9,594 nucleotides of DNA, taken from the NCBI GenBank assembly GCA_049644265.1, contig JBARRO010000241.1:1-9594 (forward strand), given 5' to 3'. Below, piece by piece: positions 1-6,988 of this stretch. The DNA is from JBARRO01 sp049644265 (GTDB taxonomy: Bacteria; Bacteroidota; Ignavibacteria; UBA10030). Position 1 is the first letter of the stretch. The number at the start of each line of letters is the position of its first letter. The position numbers and the translations under genes were made by a program. The notes under the pieces were generated by a model. That model had not been told where the DNA came from. It did not search any database and worked only from the letters and a program-made list of their open reading frames with translations.

Positions 1-1
1 C

Positions 2-523
2 ATCAAGACCGATTATGACAAGCTCCGGCACCATCGGGGAGGTTTTTGGGGGATGTTCGATGAGGGCAGCAACAACCTCCCGTTTGTTCACTACACCGTG
101 AAGATGCCGCGTAACACAAATTTGAAGGTCAAGGATTACAAATCAAAAACGAAGATTTCCGGGCTTCAGTCCAATGTGTCGTTCTACACATACAAGGGCG
201 AAGTTGACATCTCAACGCTGAGCGGTTCCATTAATCTTGAGACTTACAAAGGCGAGGTCCGGGTCGATTTCGCAAAACTCACTGATGACAGCCGGATTGA
301 AACTTACAAGGGTGAAATCGAGCTCTCCCTGCCGAAAAGCGCCGGGTTTTCGCTTGACGCCGACCTGGGTAGAAAAGCCGATTTTGATTCAGACTTTGGT
401 TTCGTGAGGGAAACAACCGGTAGACGTCGGCAATCCTATGAATTCCACGGGCCGGTCAACGGTGGCGGACCGACCCTGCATCTCAAGAGCACCAAAGGCA
501 CCTACCGCCTTCGCGGGATGTAA
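2..523 (+). CDS. DUF4097-type beta-repeat protein, C-terminal part (5' end outside window)
   Basis: The reading frame is open from base 2 to the TAA at 521-523, so the ATG at 53 is probably internal and the gene starts upstream of the window; about 173 residues are visible. The protein is rich in short alternating strands and carries three copies of the motif T-Y-K-G-E (encoded at 188-202, 242-256 and 302-316), spaced 18 and 20 residues apart, each followed by alternating hydrophobic residues. This regular strand-turn pattern, with a late segment rich in Asp, Phe and Gly, is what DUF4097 (putative adhesin, right-handed beta-structure) proteins look like. Their biochemical role is not established; many are exported or surface-associated. 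It lies 68 bp upstream of the adaptor gene on the same strand and may be co-transcribed with it. Family assignment is by pattern recognition; function is unknown. No signal peptide can be judged because the N-terminus is missing. Confidence 0.75.
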   Translation: MKTDYDKLRHHRGGFWGMFDEGSNNLPFVHYTVKMPRNTNLKVKDYKSKTKISGLQSNVSFYTYKGEVDISTLSGSINLETYKGEVRVDFAKLTDDSRIETYKGEIELSLPKSAGFSLDADLGRKADFDSDFGFVRETTGRRRQSYEFHGPVNGGGPTLHLKSTKGTYRLRGM

Positions 524-591
524 GCTCTGATTTTCCATCCCGTTTCTGCGAATGCGATTTCACTCGACGTACATCTTTCCAAAAGGGTATT

Positions 592-1683
592 ATGAAGAAG
601 AAAGTCATCATCTCCTCGGTCGCCGTTCTGGTACTCGGCGGCGCTGCGTTCCTCTTCTTTGGGAGCTCAAAATCCTCCAAAGACAGCGACGTCTTAAAAG
701 TGAAGGTCAAGAAAGGGACGATCGTCGACAAAGCGCTGGCCGTCGGAACAATTGAGCCCGAGAACGAAATTTCGATCAAGTCAAAATCGGGCGGAGTGGT
801 CAAACGCATTTTCGCTGACGCCGGAACGTATGTCCACGCTGGAGACCCACTCCTGGAGGTCAAGCCGGACCCGACTCCGATCGAGCTTGCAGACGCAAAG
901 CGGCAGGTCCAGCTTGCCGAAGTCGATCTGGACAATTTGAACAAGGAACGAACGCGCCAGGAGTCGATGCAGAAGAAACAGTTGATCTCCAACAAGGAAT
1001 ACGAGGATTTCCAAAAGAGCTACCAGGAGGCCGAGTTGCGGCTGAATATCGCCAAGGAAAAGCTGGAACTCCTCGAGAGCGGCAAAGTGAGAATTCAGGG
1101 AACGAACATCGAATCGATCGTGAAAGCCCCCATTGACGGGTACGTTCTCAAAAAAAATGTGGAGGTGGGGGATCCGGTCACGCCGCTGACATCATACCAG
1201 GAAGGAACTGTCCTCATGAAGATGGCGAATATGGAGCGCCTGATCTTCAAGGGAACGGTCGATGAGATTGATGTTGGAAAACTGAGGGAAGGGATGGAGG
1301 CGGAGCTCAAAGTCGGAGCGCTGCCAACCGATACGGTGAAGGGAGTATTAAGGAAGATTTCTCTGAAGGCCGAGAAGAAAGACAACGCGACGGTCTTCCC
1401 GATCGAGGTGCTTATTCCAAAGGGAAAAAACACCACGCTCCGCGCAGGCTACTCAGCAAATGCCAGCATCATTATTCAGAAGAAAGAGAATGTCCTCACC
1501 TTGCCGGAGCGTGTCATCACGTTCCGCAACGACTCTTCGTTCGTGAGGATCCCGTTGGGGCCCGGGAAGGATGAAGAGAAGCTTATCAAGACAGGACTCA
1601 GCGACGCCATCAATACTGAGATTGTTTCCGGCCTTGCCGATACCGCAGAGGTGCTGGAGAAGCCGATGAAGAAGATAGAGTAA
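592..1683 (+). CDS. HlyD/MacA-type periplasmic adaptor (membrane fusion) protein
   Basis: The 363-residue protein begins with a Lys-rich start and one hydrophobic segment (about residues 5-23), giving an inner-membrane anchor with the rest in the periplasm. Domains follow the adaptor order: first half of the lipoyl-like barrel-sandwich domain (about 62-93, with A-G-T-Y-V-H-A-G-D-P-L), a charged alpha-helical hairpin (about 96-165), second lipoyl half (about 174-212, with K-A-P-I-D-G-Y-V and V-G-D-P-V), beta-barrel (about 213-295) and a membrane-proximal domain to the end. Such adaptors connect an inner-membrane ABC or RND pump to an outer-membrane channel. The two permeases directly downstream make an ABC partnership (MacA-like) much more likely than RND. 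The short hairpin resembles MacA-class rather than long HlyD-class proteins. AAGGG lies 5 nt before the ATG and acts as a plausible Shine-Dalgarno sequence. The substrate cannot be told from sequence. Confidence 0.9.
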   Translation: MKKKVIISSVAVLVLGGAAFLFFGSSKSSKDSDVLKVKVKKGTIVDKALAVGTIEPENEISIKSKSGGVVKRIFADAGTYVHAGDPLLEVKPDPTPIELADAKRQVQLAEVDLDNLNKERTRQESMQKKQLISNKEYEDFQKSYQEAELRLNIAKEKLELLESGKVRIQGTNIESIVKAPIDGYVLKKNVEVGDPVTPLTSYQEGTVLMKMANMERLIFKGTVDEIDVGKLREGMEAELKVGALPTDTVKGVLRKISLKAEKKDNATVFPIEVLIPKGKNTTLRAGYSANASIIIQKKENVLTLPERVITFRNDSSFVRIPLGPGKDEEKLIKTGLSDAINTEIVSGLADTAEVLEKPMKKIE

Positions 1684-1722
1684 GTAGATGAGTAGTTGAG
1701 TAATGGAGTAGTTGAGTAAGAG
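1683..1722 (+). repeat. Degenerate 8-nt tandem repeat, five units
   Basis: Five consecutive octamers begin with AGTA: agtagatg, agtagttg, agtaatgg, agtagttg, agtaagag. They start on the last base of the adaptor stop codon and fill most of the spacer before the first permease. The second and fourth units are identical. The array creates an in-frame TTG at 1712 that extends the permease frame upstream. No function is evident. Confidence 0.8.
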
Positions 1723-1753
1723 ATTGCTCTTACTGACCGCTGATCACTTCCTT

Positions 1754-2989
1754 ATGGATCAACTGAGAACCATCATCTCCGAATTTCTTCTCGACCTGCG
1801 GGCGCAGAAACTGCGTGCGTTCCTCACAATGTTCGGCATTATCTGGGGAACGGTGGCGATCATAGTCCTGGTCGCGTTTGGAGTGGGATTCAAGCGGCAG
1901 CTTTCGATAAACATGCACGGCATCGGAGAAAGCATCTCGATCATGTTTCCTGGAAGGACGACCAAGGTCTACGAGGGATTTGGGACGGGTCGGCCGATCA
2001 GCTTCACTGAGGACGACGTCCTGCTGCTCAGAAGCCAGGTCCCAGAACTCAAGTCGATCAGCCCTGAATTCATGCGGCGCGGAACGCCTGTGCGCGTCGG
2101 TGAGAACATTCTGAATCCCGGAATCACGGGCATCGTCCCGCTCTACGGTGAAATGCGGAACATCATCCCGGAGCGTGGCGGGCGCTTTATCGACGATCAG
2201 GATGTGCTCCACCGTCGGAGAGTTGCCGTGCTCGGGGACGAAGTCAAAAAGTTTCTCTTCGGAGAGACGGATCCAATCGGGAAAATCATCTATGTCGGCG
2301 AGACGCCGTTTACCGTCATCGGCGTCATGATGAAGAAGACGCAGAATTCATCCTACAATACTCGGGACAAGGACAGGATCTTCATTCCCGTCTCGACGTT
2401 TTCCTCGGTCTTCGGGACCATCAAGCTTTCCAACATTATCTTCCAACCCATTGATCCCACACAGTCAAAAGAAGTCGGAGATCGGGTCCGTGCCGTGCTC
2501 GGGAAACGATACAAGTTCGATGCACAGGACAAGGATGCCGTGTGGATCTGGGACACGGCTTCGTTCGACAAATTTCTTTTCTATTTCTTCCTCGGATTCA
2601 ATCTGTTCATGGGAATGATCGGAAGCTTTACGCTCGGCGTGGCTGGAATCGGCGTAGCAAACATCATGTTCATTGTTGTGCAGGAGCGCATCAAGGAAAT
2701 CGGCGTCAAGCGTGCAGTTGGAGCGAAAAGAGGGAATATCCTGTTCCAATTCTTCATGGAGACGTTCTTTATCGTCGGTATCGGGTCGGGCATCGGTTTC
2801 ACAATTGCCTTCGGCATGATTCAGGCGCTCCAATTTATCCCGATCAAGGATTTCGTGGGAACCCCGGTCATGTCGCTCGAAGTCGTGGCCGCCGCCGTCA
2901 CAATTCTCTCTCTCATTGGATTGATGGCAGGGTTGATGCCTGCCCGCCGCGCAGCCAACCTGGACGTGGTGGAGTGTTTGAGAACGTAA
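1754..2989 (+). CDS. ABC transporter permease, MacB/FtsX type (first of tandem pair)
   Basis: This 411-residue membrane protein has the MacB/FtsX topology: a short cytoplasmic N-terminus, TM1 (about 23-43), a large periplasmic domain (about 44-273, MacB_PCD-like), then three C-terminal TM segments (about 275-308, 331-358, 374-396). The conserved cytoplasmic stretch after TM2 (V-Q-E-R-I-K-E-I-G-V-K-R-A-V-G-A) is the FtsX-family region that contacts the ATPase, and the end carries the typical P-A-R-R-A-A motif. There is no nucleotide-binding domain, so an external ATPase is required. I chose the ATG at 1754 because it aligns with the start of the paralogue at 3075. The in-frame TTG at 1712 would add 14 residues, but it lies inside the octamer repeat. 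No Shine-Dalgarno sequence precedes 1754. It probably works with the adaptor and the second permease as an export or lipoprotein-mobilising complex; the substrate is unknown. Confidence 0.88.
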   Translation: MDQLRTIISEFLLDLRAQKLRAFLTMFGIIWGTVAIIVLVAFGVGFKRQLSINMHGIGESISIMFPGRTTKVYEGFGTGRPISFTEDDVLLLRSQVPELKSISPEFMRRGTPVRVGENILNPGITGIVPLYGEMRNIIPERGGRFIDDQDVLHRRRVAVLGDEVKKFLFGETDPIGKIIYVGETPFTVIGVMMKKTQNSSYNTRDKDRIFIPVSTFSSVFGTIKLSNIIFQPIDPTQSKEVGDRVRAVLGKRYKFDAQDKDAVWIWDTASFDKFLFYFFLGFNLFMGMIGSFTLGVAGIGVANIMFIVVQERIKEIGVKRAVGAKRGNILFQFFMETFFIVGIGSGIGFTIAFGMIQALQFIPIKDFVGTPVMSLEVVAAAVTILSLIGLMAGLMPARRAANLDVVECLRT

Positions 2990-2996
2990 GAAGGAA

Positions 2997-3070
2997 GTTT
3001 CGGGTTTCGAGTTTCAAGTTTCAGGTCTTCGCATTTTGATCTTCAATCTGCAATAAACAATCTACAATTG
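2997..3070 (+). repeat. 7-nt periodic spacer between the two permease genes
   Basis: GTTTC occurs at 2997, 3004, 3011 and 3018, exactly 7 nt apart, followed in phase by a GTCTT variant at 3025. CAAT then occurs at 3044, 3051, 3058 and 3065, again 7 nt apart. The block occupies nearly all of the 85-bp spacer between the tandem permeases. It resembles the degenerate heptameric spacer DNA seen elsewhere in this window. Function unknown. Confidence 0.8.
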
Positions 3071-3074
3071 ACCT

Positions 3075-4316
3075 ATGTGGTTTGAGCTTCTAAAAGACTT
3101 TTTCCAGGACCTGAAGGCCCACAGAACGCGGGCCATTTTAACCCTGGTCGCGATCACGTGGGGCACTGTCTCTGTGGTCTTGCTCCTCGCCTTCGGGGAA
3201 GGGCTCGGCAACCAGATGCTGAACGGCCTAATGAACGCAGGAGACCGCATCATGATTGTGTACGGCGGGGAGACGGGGTTGGTGTTTGAAGGACTTCCTA
3301 AAGGCCGGCGTGTCCGGCTTACGGAGGATGACGTTCAGATGCTGCAGACTGCCATACCCGACCTGGCAATGGCAAGTCCGCAATACCGTACTACTGTCAC
3401 GCTCACGCATGACAAGTTCCAGATCACAACCGAGTGTGAAGGCGTTAACGCCGAATTCGAAGAAATGCGCCGAATGTACCCTGTGCTCGGAGGAAGATTC
3501 CTCAGCAATATCGACGTCCTCCAGCGACGGCGCGTGATTTTCCTCGGAGAGGTCATTGCTCAGGAAATTTTCGGACAGGAAGACCCGATCGGCAAGATTC
3601 TCAACGTCGATGGCATTCCCTTCACGGTGGTCGGACTGATGCAAAAGAAGATCCAGACATCGATGAACAATGGTCCGGACACTCGTCGTGCGATTATCCC
3701 CTACACGTCGTTCCGGACGATGTACGGCAACCAGTACGTGAATTCCATGGTCCTTCGTCCCAACGACCCCGCCAAGCAGCTGTGGTTGAAAGGGGAGATT
3801 TATCGTGTCCTGGGCAAGAAATACCGGTTCGATCCGGCGGACGAGCGAGCACTGGGGATTTGGGATTTCATCGAGGGGGAGAAGATCAGCAGGAAGATTG
3901 CATTCGGCATGTCCATTTTCCTCGGGTCCGTCGGTTTCCTGACGTTGTTGATTGCGGGCGTGGGTGTCGCCAATGTGATGTACGTGGTGGTCAAGGAACG
4001 CACACGGGAAATCGGCATCAAGATGGCGATCGGAGCGAGGAGAATCTACATCCTCGCACAGTTTATTTTCGAAGCACTGCTCATCGCGTTCATCGGGGGG
4101 ACGATCGGGATCCTGATCTCCTGGACGGTGATCTCGCTGATCCGGCTCCTTCCAGCCGACGACGGGGCGATGCAATTCCTCGGCCGGCCCATCCTCTCCG
4201 CCGGAGTGATGCTACTCACAACCGGGATCCTTGCATCCATCGGGTTTATTGCAGGATTCTTCCCAGCCAGGAGGGCTGCGAGTGTGGATCCTGTGGAATC
4301 TCTGCGGTACGAGTAA
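3075..4316 (+). CDS. ABC transporter permease, MacB/FtsX type (second of tandem pair)
   Basis: This 413-residue protein is a paralogue of the preceding permease and aligns along its full length. Shared landmarks include W-G-T-V in TM1, F/L-T-E-D-D-V early in the periplasmic domain, L-G-G-R-F or R-G-G-R-F, L-x-R-R-R-V, D-P-I-G-K-I, G-V-G-V-A-N or G-I-G-V-A-N in TM2, and P-A-R-R-A-A near the end. Topology is TM1 about 21-41, periplasmic domain about 42-275, TM2 about 277-305, TM3 about 329-357 and TM4 about 374-396. The ATPase-contacting segment is V-K-E-R-T-R-E-I-G-I-K-M-A-I-G-A (about 306-321). Paired divergent permeases commonly form a heterodimer, in the manner of LolC/LolE; that is inference here. 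No ATPase is fused or adjacent. No Shine-Dalgarno sequence precedes the ATG. Ends 54 bp before lspA. Confidence 0.88.
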   Translation: MWFELLKDFFQDLKAHRTRAILTLVAITWGTVSVVLLLAFGEGLGNQMLNGLMNAGDRIMIVYGGETGLVFEGLPKGRRVRLTEDDVQMLQTAIPDLAMASPQYRTTVTLTHDKFQITTECEGVNAEFEEMRRMYPVLGGRFLSNIDVLQRRRVIFLGEVIAQEIFGQEDPIGKILNVDGIPFTVVGLMQKKIQTSMNNGPDTRRAIIPYTSFRTMYGNQYVNSMVLRPNDPAKQLWLKGEIYRVLGKKYRFDPADERALGIWDFIEGEKISRKIAFGMSIFLGSVGFLTLLIAGVGVANVMYVVVKERTREIGIKMAIGARRIYILAQFIFEALLIAFIGGTIGILISWTVISLIRLLPADDGAMQFLGRPILSAGVMLLTTGILASIGFIAGFFPARRAASVDPVESLRYE

Positions 4317-4334
4317 TACCCCACCTTCATTCCG

Positions 4335-4366
4335 CTTGCACGGCGGTCAGAATGTCTTTACCTTTT
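4335..4366 (+). promoter_or_regulatory. Candidate Bacteroidota-style promoter for lspA
   Basis: CTTG (4335-4338) is separated by 20 nt from TACCTTTT (4359-4366). This is close to the Bacteroidota pattern TTTG - about 19 nt - TAnnTTTG. The usual offset from that box would put the transcript start at or next to the GTG at 4371, so the message would be essentially leaderless, agreeing with the absence of a Shine-Dalgarno sequence. This is a short-motif match only. Confidence 0.25.
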
Positions 4367-4370
4367 CCTT

Positions 4371-4871
4371 GTGAATAAGATTTCCCGAATCAGCATCATA
4401 CTCATTGTCATCACGCTGGGAATCGGCTGCGACCAGACGACAAAGAACATTGCAAAGGGGTCGCTCGCTTATTCCCGCCCCATTTCCGTCCTGAACGGCG
4501 TCATCCGCTTTGAGTATGCGGAGAATTCCGGAGCGTTTCTCAGCATCGGAGCGAACCTGCCGGACTTCATGCGGTATCTCCTGTTCGTCGTCTTCGTGGC
4601 TGCGGCGCTCATTGTGACGCTCACGTTTACGATCAACGCACAGAGCATCAACAACCGCCAGCTCGTCGGACTGTCCATGATTACTGCAGGGGGAATCGGC
4701 AACCTGATCGACCGGATGTCGAACAACGGCGCCGTCGTCGATTTTGTGAGCATCGGTTTCGGCCATCTCAGAACGGGAATCTTCAACCTTGCCGACGTTG
4801 CGATCATGACCGGATTTTTCCTCGTCTTGATTTACAGCCTTAAGGACGTGCGCGCGCAGCAAAAGTCCTAG
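4371..4871 (+). CDS. lspA: Lipoprotein signal peptidase (signal peptidase II)
   Basis: This 166-residue inner-membrane aspartyl protease cleaves the signal peptide of diacylglyceryl-prolipoproteins just before the lipidated Cys. All family blocks are present in order: C-D-Q-T-T-K after the first TM helix (residues 20-25), E-N-S-G-A-F (51-56), G-G-I-G-N-L-I-D-R (107-115), V-V-D-F (122-125) and F-N-L-A-D (138-142). By family knowledge the catalytic pair is Asp124 in VVDF and Asp142 in the NLAD block, and both are intact. Four hydrophobic helices are visible, and the length is typical. The start is GTG: no in-frame ATG or other start lies upstream in the 54-bp spacer, and the first helix begins at the right distance. 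There is no Shine-Dalgarno sequence. Its place behind an adaptor and permease pair is compatible with an envelope or lipoprotein theme, but lspA neighbours vary widely. Confidence 0.96.
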   Translation: MNKISRISIILIVITLGIGCDQTTKNIAKGSLAYSRPISVLNGVIRFEYAENSGAFLSIGANLPDFMRYLLFVVFVAAALIVTLTFTINAQSINNRQLVGLSMITAGGIGNLIDRMSNNGAVVDFVSIGFGHLRTGIFNLADVAIMTGFFLVLIYSLKDVRAQQKS

Positions 4872-4900
4872 ATTCTTCCCCTTCCCCACCTTACCCCGGC

Positions 4901-5692
4901 ATGCAATTGTTTTATCAGACATACGGTACCGGGAATCAGGCCCTGCTTATCCTCCACGGTCTCCTCGGATCTTCCGACAACTGGCATACCCTGGCGAAAC
5001 GTTTCGGCGAGCGCTTTCGGGTGTTCGCCCTCGACGCACGGAATCACGGCCGTTCTCCCCACAGCGACGTGTTCAACTACAACGTCATGGCGGAAGACGT
5101 CGTTGAGTTCATGGAGCAACAGCACCTCACATCAGCATCGCTCCTCGGACATTCGATGGGGGGAAAGACCGCGATGATTCTCGCGGCCGCGCATCCGGAG
5201 CTGGTTGATTCCCTCGTTGTCGTCGACATTGCACCGAAACCTTCCACGCCCAGTTATGAGGATATCTTCAAAGCCCTCGCTTCTCTCGACCTGAAGGGGT
5301 TCTCATTCCGGAAAGACATTGATGGCGAGCTGGCAAAGAAGATTCCCAACGTTGTTACGCGGCAGTTTCTGATGAAGAACCTGAAGAGGGATGAAAGCGG
5401 TGCGTTTCAGTGGAAAATGAATCTCAAAACCATTTATGGAAATTATGAGGGGATGGATCGGGGGCTCAGTCCGGAGAAAACGTTTGACAAACCCACACTG
5501 TTTATTCGGGGCGGAAACTCACGGTATATACTCGACCAGGACCGGGAGCTTATTCATCAGATTTTCCCCAGGTCGAGCATCGTCACGATCCCAAACGCAG
5601 GACACTGGGTTCATGCGGATGCGCCGGAAGAGTTGTATGGAGCGGTGATGGGGTTTTGGAGAGACAACGCAGCGATGAGCAATCAGCAATGA
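4901..5692 (+). CDS. Alpha/beta-fold hydrolase, YbfF/ABHD11-like esterase
   Basis: The 263-residue cytoplasmic protein lacks a signal peptide and shows a full alpha/beta-hydrolase core. The oxyanion region is L-H-G-L-L-G-S-S-D-N-W (18-28), followed by the D-A-R-N-H-G-R-S motif (45-52). The nucleophile elbow is G-H-S-M-G-G with Ser85, an acidic residue lies in V-V-V-D-I-A-P (Asp109), and the catalytic His is in N-A-G-H-W-V-H (His235). G-G-N-S-R-Y has Ser207 at the place where YbfF has an extra active-site Ser. These features match E. coli YbfF and mitochondrial ABHD11, which hydrolyse esters or thioesters; the native substrate here is unknown. The gene starts 29 bp after lspA, probably in the same transcript. 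No Shine-Dalgarno sequence is seen. The last residues (S-N-Q-Q) and the stop codon are encoded by a tandem AGCAAT-type 7-nt repeat that continues into the spacer, so the extreme C-terminus looks derived from repeat DNA. Confidence 0.92.
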   Translation: MQLFYQTYGTGNQALLILHGLLGSSDNWHTLAKRFGERFRVFALDARNHGRSPHSDVFNYNVMAEDVVEFMEQQHLTSASLLGHSMGGKTAMILAAAHPELVDSLVVVDIAPKPSTPSYEDIFKALASLDLKGFSFRKDIDGELAKKIPNVVTRQFLMKNLKRDESGAFQWKMNLKTIYGNYEGMDRGLSPEKTFDKPTLFIRGGNSRYILDQDRELIHQIFPRSSIVTIPNAGHWVHADAPEELYGAVMGFWRDNAAMSNQQ

Positions 5693-5820
5693 GCAATGGA
5701 GATTGGGGAGATTGGGGAGTTTGGAGTTTCGGGTTTGGAGTTCAAAGTTCAAGGTTCAAGGTTCTCAGTCTCCGATCTTCCCAACTTTAAACTTTGAACT
5801 AGCAACTTTAAACTGTCAAA
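5678..5820 (+). repeat. 7-nt periodic convergent spacer that switches strand orientation
   Basis: AGCAAT occurs at 5678, 5685 and 5692, inside the hydrolase 3' end and across its stop. A 9-nt doublet (gattgggga, 5701-5718 region) follows. GTT or GTC then begins every 7 nt at 5719, 5726, 5733, 5740, 5747, 5754, 5761 and 5768. Finally ACT recurs every 7 nt at 5784, 5791, 5798, 5805 and 5812. The last block is close to the reverse complement of the middle one, so the repeat reverses orientation within the spacer. It ends within 10 bp of the flavoprotein stop codon. Confidence 0.85.
5739..5800. terminator. Imperfect 18-bp inverted repeat between convergent genes, possible bidirectional mRNA 3'-end structure
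   Basis: The arm at 5739-5756 pairs with 5783-5800 over 18 positions. There is one C-A mismatch (5750/5789) and one G-U pair (5753/5786); the outer 11 bp are perfect. The loop is 26 nt. It sits between the two convergent stop codons, where either transcript would contain it. There is no U-run directly after it, so it is not a classical intrinsic terminator. Stabilisation or attenuation of mRNA ends is inference. Confidence 0.4.
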
Positions 5821-5821
5821 G

Positions 5822-6988
5822 TTATACCGAGTTTCCTGCCACCCATCCCGAAGCCCACGCCCACTGAAAATTGTATCCTCCCAACCACCCCGTGACATCA
5901 ACACACTCACCGATGAAGTACAAGCCCGGAACCTTCCTAGCCTCCATGGTTTTTGAAGAAAGGTCATTCGTATCGATTCCTCCAACCGTCACTTCGGCCT
6001 TGGAATAACCTTCGGTACCAACGGGCTTTAACTCCCACCTGTTTAAGTCGTGAGCAATCTTCTTGAGTTCAATTGATGAACACTGCGACAGGGATTTGAC
6101 GTGATTCTTGCGGAACAACCATTCCTTTACAAACCGTTTTGGCAAATACTTCCCCACCGACTCCTCTATATCCTCCCCGCGTTGTTTCGATTCCGAAAGG
6201 AGTTTAGCGGCGCTCATATCCGGAAGGACGTTCACCTCAATCGTATCCCCCTTTCTCCAATACGACGAGATCTGAAGTATTGCAGGTCCGCTCAAACCCC
6301 GGTGTGTAAACAGGATATTCTCCCTGAAGGAAACGCCGTTCCATCGGACTTCCGCATCGAGTGAAACACCGCTGAGCGAGCGGAAGAATTCCACATCGTT
6401 CGGTCCGAACTTGAATGGAACGAGGCCCGGTTTCGTTTCTGTGACTCGAATGCCGAACTGCTTTGCGACGCTGTAGGCAAATCCCGTCGCTCCGAGCTTT
6501 GGAATCGAAAGCCCACCCGCTGCAATCACGAGGGAATTGCTTTCGAGCTCCCCCCTTGACGTCCTGACGACAAAAGATACTTCCTTCTCAATCTTTCTCA
6601 TCCTGCAATCAACTTCAATCTTCACGCTCGCGGCGTCGCATTCCTGTTTCAGCATGTCGATGATTTGCTGTGCACTTTCGTCGCAGAAGAGTTGCCCGAG
6701 CTTCTTTTCATGATACCGGATTCCGTGTTTCCGTAGGAGGGCAAGGAAGTCCGCCGTGGTAAACCGCGCAAGAGCTGATTTGCAGAAATGCTCGTTGGCC
6801 GAGAGATAGTTGCCGTGGTCTGCGTTCAGGTTGGTAAAATTGCACCGGCCTCCGCCTGAGATGCGGATTTTTTCGCCGACCGCGGAGTTCCGCTCGAGGA
6901 CAACCACCTTGTGGCCTCGCTTTCCGGCCTCAATAGCGCACATGAGACCCGCTGCTCCGCCTCCAACGATGATGCAATCGTAGTTCAT
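5822..6988 (-). CDS. NAD(P)/FAD-dependent oxidoreductase, BaiN/HI0933 family
   Basis: The 388-residue cytoplasmic flavoprotein starts with a dinucleotide-binding fold: I-I-V-G-G-G-A-A-G-L (residues 6-15) and an acidic Glu32 at the end of the second strand (V-V-V-L-E-R). It also has the family signature I-S-G-G-G-R-C-N-F-T-N (43-53), a second FAD-contact motif A-A-G-G-L-S-I-P-K-L-G-A-T-G (156-169), and the C-terminal block G-E-C-V-D-V-T-G-W-L-G-G-Y-N-F-Q-W-A (360-377). These define the HI0933/YhiN/BaiN group (TIGR00275-like). One member, BaiN, is linked to bile-acid dehydroxylation in gut clostridia, but most are uncharacterised, so no substrate should be read into the name. Length is normal for the family. 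The gene is alone on the minus strand, convergent with the hydrolase and divergent from the helicase. No Shine-Dalgarno sequence precedes its ATG. Confidence 0.93.
   Translation of the reverse strand: MNYDCIIVGGGAAGLMCAIEAGKRGHKVVVLERNSAVGEKIRISGGGRCNFTNLNADHGNYLSANEHFCKSALARFTTADFLALLRKHGIRYHEKKLGQLFCDESAQQIIDMLKQECDAASVKIEVDCRMRKIEKEVSFVVRTSRGELESNSLVIAAGGLSIPKLGATGFAYSVAKQFGIRVTETKPGLVPFKFGPNDVEFFRSLSGVSLDAEVRWNGVSFRENILFTHRGLSGPAILQISSYWRKGDTIEVNVLPDMSAAKLLSESKQRGEDIEESVGKYLPKRFVKEWLFRKNHVKSLSQCSSIELKKIAHDLNRWELKPVGTEGYSKAEVTVGGIDTNDLSSKTMEARKVPGLYFIGECVDVTGWLGGYNFQWAWASGWVAGNSV

Noticed and set aside
1712..2989. Longer first permease starting at TTG 1712
   Set aside because: The TTG falls inside the 8-nt repeat, and the extra residues have no counterpart in the paralogue; the ATG at 1754 fits better.
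2542..3039. Open + frame overlapping the end of the first permease and running into the spacer
   Set aside because: It is out of frame with a conserved gene, and its last residues are just translated 7-nt repeat.
3228..4175. 315-codon open frame on the minus strand opposite the second permease
   Set aside because: It has no recognisable domain, is highly charged with a His/Asp/Glu-rich composition typical of antisense frames, and lies fully opposite a conserved MacB/FtsX permease.
5678..5820. CRISPR array
   Set aside because: Periods of 7 nt are far too short, and there are no conserved repeat and spacer units of the usual 24-40 nt.
5822..6988. Bile-acid metabolism role for the BaiN-like flavoprotein
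   Set aside because: The name comes from one gut clostridial member of a broad, mostly uncharacterised family; no other bile-acid genes are nearby.
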